7,011 nucleotides of DNA, taken from NCBI GenBank assembly GCA_030262795.1, contig JAJSZO010000136.1, forward strand, positions 1 to 7,011. Reading direction: 5' to 3'. Numbering within the stretch: position 1 is the stretch's first letter; each line of letters starts with the position of its first letter. Under the pieces are notes generated by a model, which worked only from the letters and a program-made list of their open reading frames with translations, did not search any database and was not told where the DNA came from. The translations under genes and the position numbers were made by a program. Below are positions 5,807-7,011 of this stretch, piece by piece. This DNA comes from Deltaproteobacteria bacterium (GTDB lineage: Bacteria; Desulfobacterota; Desulfobacteria; Desulfobacterales; ETH-SRB1).

Positions 5807-6169
5807 ATGAAAAAAAAAGATATTGAATATTTTAGAGAGCTATTAACTAATAGTTTGGAAGAGCTTTTGAGTAAGGCGGACGACACTGTTTCGGGCATGA
5901 CTGCTCCGAAAGAAAATTTTCCCGATCCAACAGATCGCGCTTCACTTGAATCTGACCGCAATTTTATGCTTAGAATCAGGGATAGAGAAAGCAAGCTTAT
6001 AAAGAAGATTAAGAAAGCCCTTGAACGTATTGAAAACAATACGTTTGGTATTTGTGATAAATGCGGTGAAAATATTTCTATTAAGAGGCTTAAAGCCAGG
6101 CCGGTTACTACACAATGCATAGACTGTAAAACAAAAGAGGAGGCATTAGAAAAAGCCCTTGGATTATAA
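5807..6169 (+). CDS. dksA: RNA polymerase-binding transcription factor DksA
   Basis: A 120-residue protein of the DksA/TraR family. It enters the RNA polymerase secondary channel and, with ppGpp, adjusts promoter output (stringent response, rRNA and amino-acid genes). The N-terminal part (about 1-75) forms the coiled coil. Its tip carries D40-P-T-D43-R-A45 within NFPDPTDRASLESD, the DxxDxA motif required for activity in canonical DksA. The C-terminal zinc finger is C83-x2-C86-x17-C104-x2-C107 (CDKC...CIDC), so this is the zinc-type form. I chose the ATG at 5807 because AAAGGA lies 5 bases upstream (5796-5801) and MKKKDIEYFRELL matches the family N terminus; an in-frame ATG at 5747 would add 20 hydrophobic, non-conserved residues. 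The start codon is followed at once by an A9 run. The PHP gene begins inside its last 11 bases, so the two are probably co-translated. Confidence 0.95.
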   Translation: MKKKDIEYFRELLTNSLEELLSKADDTVSGMTAPKENFPDPTDRASLESDRNFMLRIRDRESKLIKKIKKALERIENNTFGICDKCGENISIKRLKARPVTTQCIDCKTKEEALEKALGL

Positions 6170-7011
6170 AAATAATAAAGGTATTGATCTTCATATCCAT
6201 TCGACTGCATCTGACGGAAGTTTTTCTCCGGCTGAAATTCTTGCCTTAGCTCAGGAACTTAAGTTAGGTGCAATAGCTATTACAGATCATGATACCGTAA
6301 ATGGTTCCAAAGAGGCGCTCAGCATTGGTATTCCTTCCTCATTAAAATTTTTAACCGGTGTTGAAATAAGTGCATCTCCGCCCCCATCTTTTTCGTACTC
6401 AGCAAGTCTCCACATACTGGGATATTCTATAAACGTTGATGATCCTCTCCTGAATAAAACTCTTGCAATAGTTCAAGAAGCCCGAAAGACCCGAAACCCT
6501 GGAATTGTTGCCCGTCTTAACAGCATGGGTGTTGCTCTTTCAATGGATGAATTATTAAATGAGGCTGGCGGTGGTCAATTAGGGAGGCCGCATATTGCAA
6601 AGCTTATGGTAAAAAAAGGTTATGTTGGATCAATTAAAGAGGCCTTTGATAAATACCTTGGGAAAGGCAAGCCGGCATATTTGGATAAATATCGTATTGA
6701 CTGCTCAAAGGCAATTGAAGTTATACTTGGAGCAGGAGGTATCCCTGTTATAGCGCATCCTTATCTTCTTAATCCCGGAAATGTTGCTGATCTGGAAGAT
6801 TTTATCATTATTTTAAAAAAAATGGGTTTAAAAGGAATTGAAGTTTATTATCCGGAACACTCGCCACATGTTACTTCCCAGTTTGAAGATATGGCAAATA
6901 GACACGAATTATTGATAACAGGTGGTACTGACTTTCACGGTTCTTTGAAGCCGAAACTCAAAATGGGTTCAGGAACGGGAAATTTTTTCGTACCTTATAT
7001 ATTATATGAAA
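6159..7011 (+). CDS. PHP-domain phosphoesterase (TrpH/RnmAM-like), 3' end cut by window
   Basis: The frame is open from a TTG at 6159 to the window end (284 codons). The TTG is the only plausible start: an in-frame stop lies at 6147-6149 and the catalytic motif begins within ten residues. A GAGGAGG at 6137-6143 is 15 bases upstream, and the gene overlaps dksA by 11 bases, suggesting translational coupling. Metal-binding residues of the PHP family are all visible: DLHIHS (H12, H14), SDGS (D19), ITDHDT (H44), GVEIS (E69), LHILGY (H85), IAHPYL (H199) and GTDFHG (D257, H259). GRPHIA (141-146) is also typical of the TrpH/YciV subfamily. Characterised members hydrolyse 3',5'-nucleoside bisphosphates such as pAp and trim short RNA 5' ends; that role is inferred here. 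The last codons, GNFFVPYILYE, resemble the usual C-terminal strand, so only a short tail is probably missing. Confidence 0.9.
   Translation, partial: MDYKNNKGIDLHIHSTASDGSFSPAEILALAQELKLGAIAITDHDTVNGSKEALSIGIPSSLKFLTGVEISASPPPSFSYSASLHILGYSINVDDPLLNKTLAIVQEARKTRNPGIVARLNSMGVALSMDELLNEAGGGQLGRPHIAKLMVKKGYVGSIKEAFDKYLGKGKPAYLDKYRIDCSKAIEVILGAGGIPVIAHPYLLNPGNVADLEDFIIILKKMGLKGIEVYYPEHSPHVTSQFEDMANRHELLITGGTDFHGSLKPKLKMGSGTGNFFVPYILYE

Noticed and set aside
5629..5826. Possible 65-residue plus-strand gene between fabD and dksA
   Set aside because: It starts inside the long hairpin, is Phe/Asn-rich from AT bias, has no convincing ribosome binding site and runs into the dksA start in another frame.
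5794..6210. 138-residue minus-strand open frame
   Set aside because: Exact antisense shadow of dksA, Ser/Leu-rich; the plus-strand protein has all DksA motifs.

Overview
The window reads as a stretch of a Gram-negative, anaerobic, sulfate-reducer-like genome, probably Desulfobacterales (Desulfobacterota). This is inferred from protein resemblance recalled from memory and from AT-rich codon use; no 16S or other decisive marker is present. All intact genes lie on the + strand.

Left edge (1-645): a mobile-element scar. A degraded C-terminal remnant of a Y1 (IS200-like, REP-associated) transposase is followed 26 bases later by a perfect 9-bp palindrome of REP type. A few bases beyond it begins, abruptly, the C-terminal third of a TIGR01212/YhcC-type radical SAM protein. 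The N-terminal part with the FeS cluster is not in the window.

Centre (626-5498): a metabolic block. A metallo-beta-lactamase-fold hydrolase (RNase Z/arylsulfatase-like) overlaps the end of the radical SAM remnant. Next come a precorrin-2 dehydrogenase (sirohydrochlorin/siroheme branch), a CcsA/ResC-type cytochrome c assembly protein, glutamyl-tRNA reductase (hemA) and malonyl-CoA:ACP transacylase (fabD). The grouping links the first step of tetrapyrrole synthesis, the siroheme branch (in sulfate reducers also the likely route to heme through siroheme) and heme delivery to c-type cytochromes. fabD has its own strong ribosome binding site and a TTG start 18 bases after hemA.

Right part (5499-7011): a gap of about 300 bases holds a very long imperfect hairpin (about 124 nt, with many G.U-compatible differences between its arms) and then an AT-rich promoter-like stretch. 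A canonical DksA follows (DxxDxA tip and four-Cys zinc finger). A TTG-started PHP-family phosphoesterase (TrpH/RnmAM-like) overlaps its end by 11 bases and runs off the window almost complete.

The coding content is mostly housekeeping. The non-coding structure is the more unusual part: the REP/transposase scar in the radical SAM gene, an 82-nt inverted repeat of ATCCTG-type units before hemA, and the long hairpin before dksA. No CRISPR array, tRNA or rRNA was seen, and no defence system.
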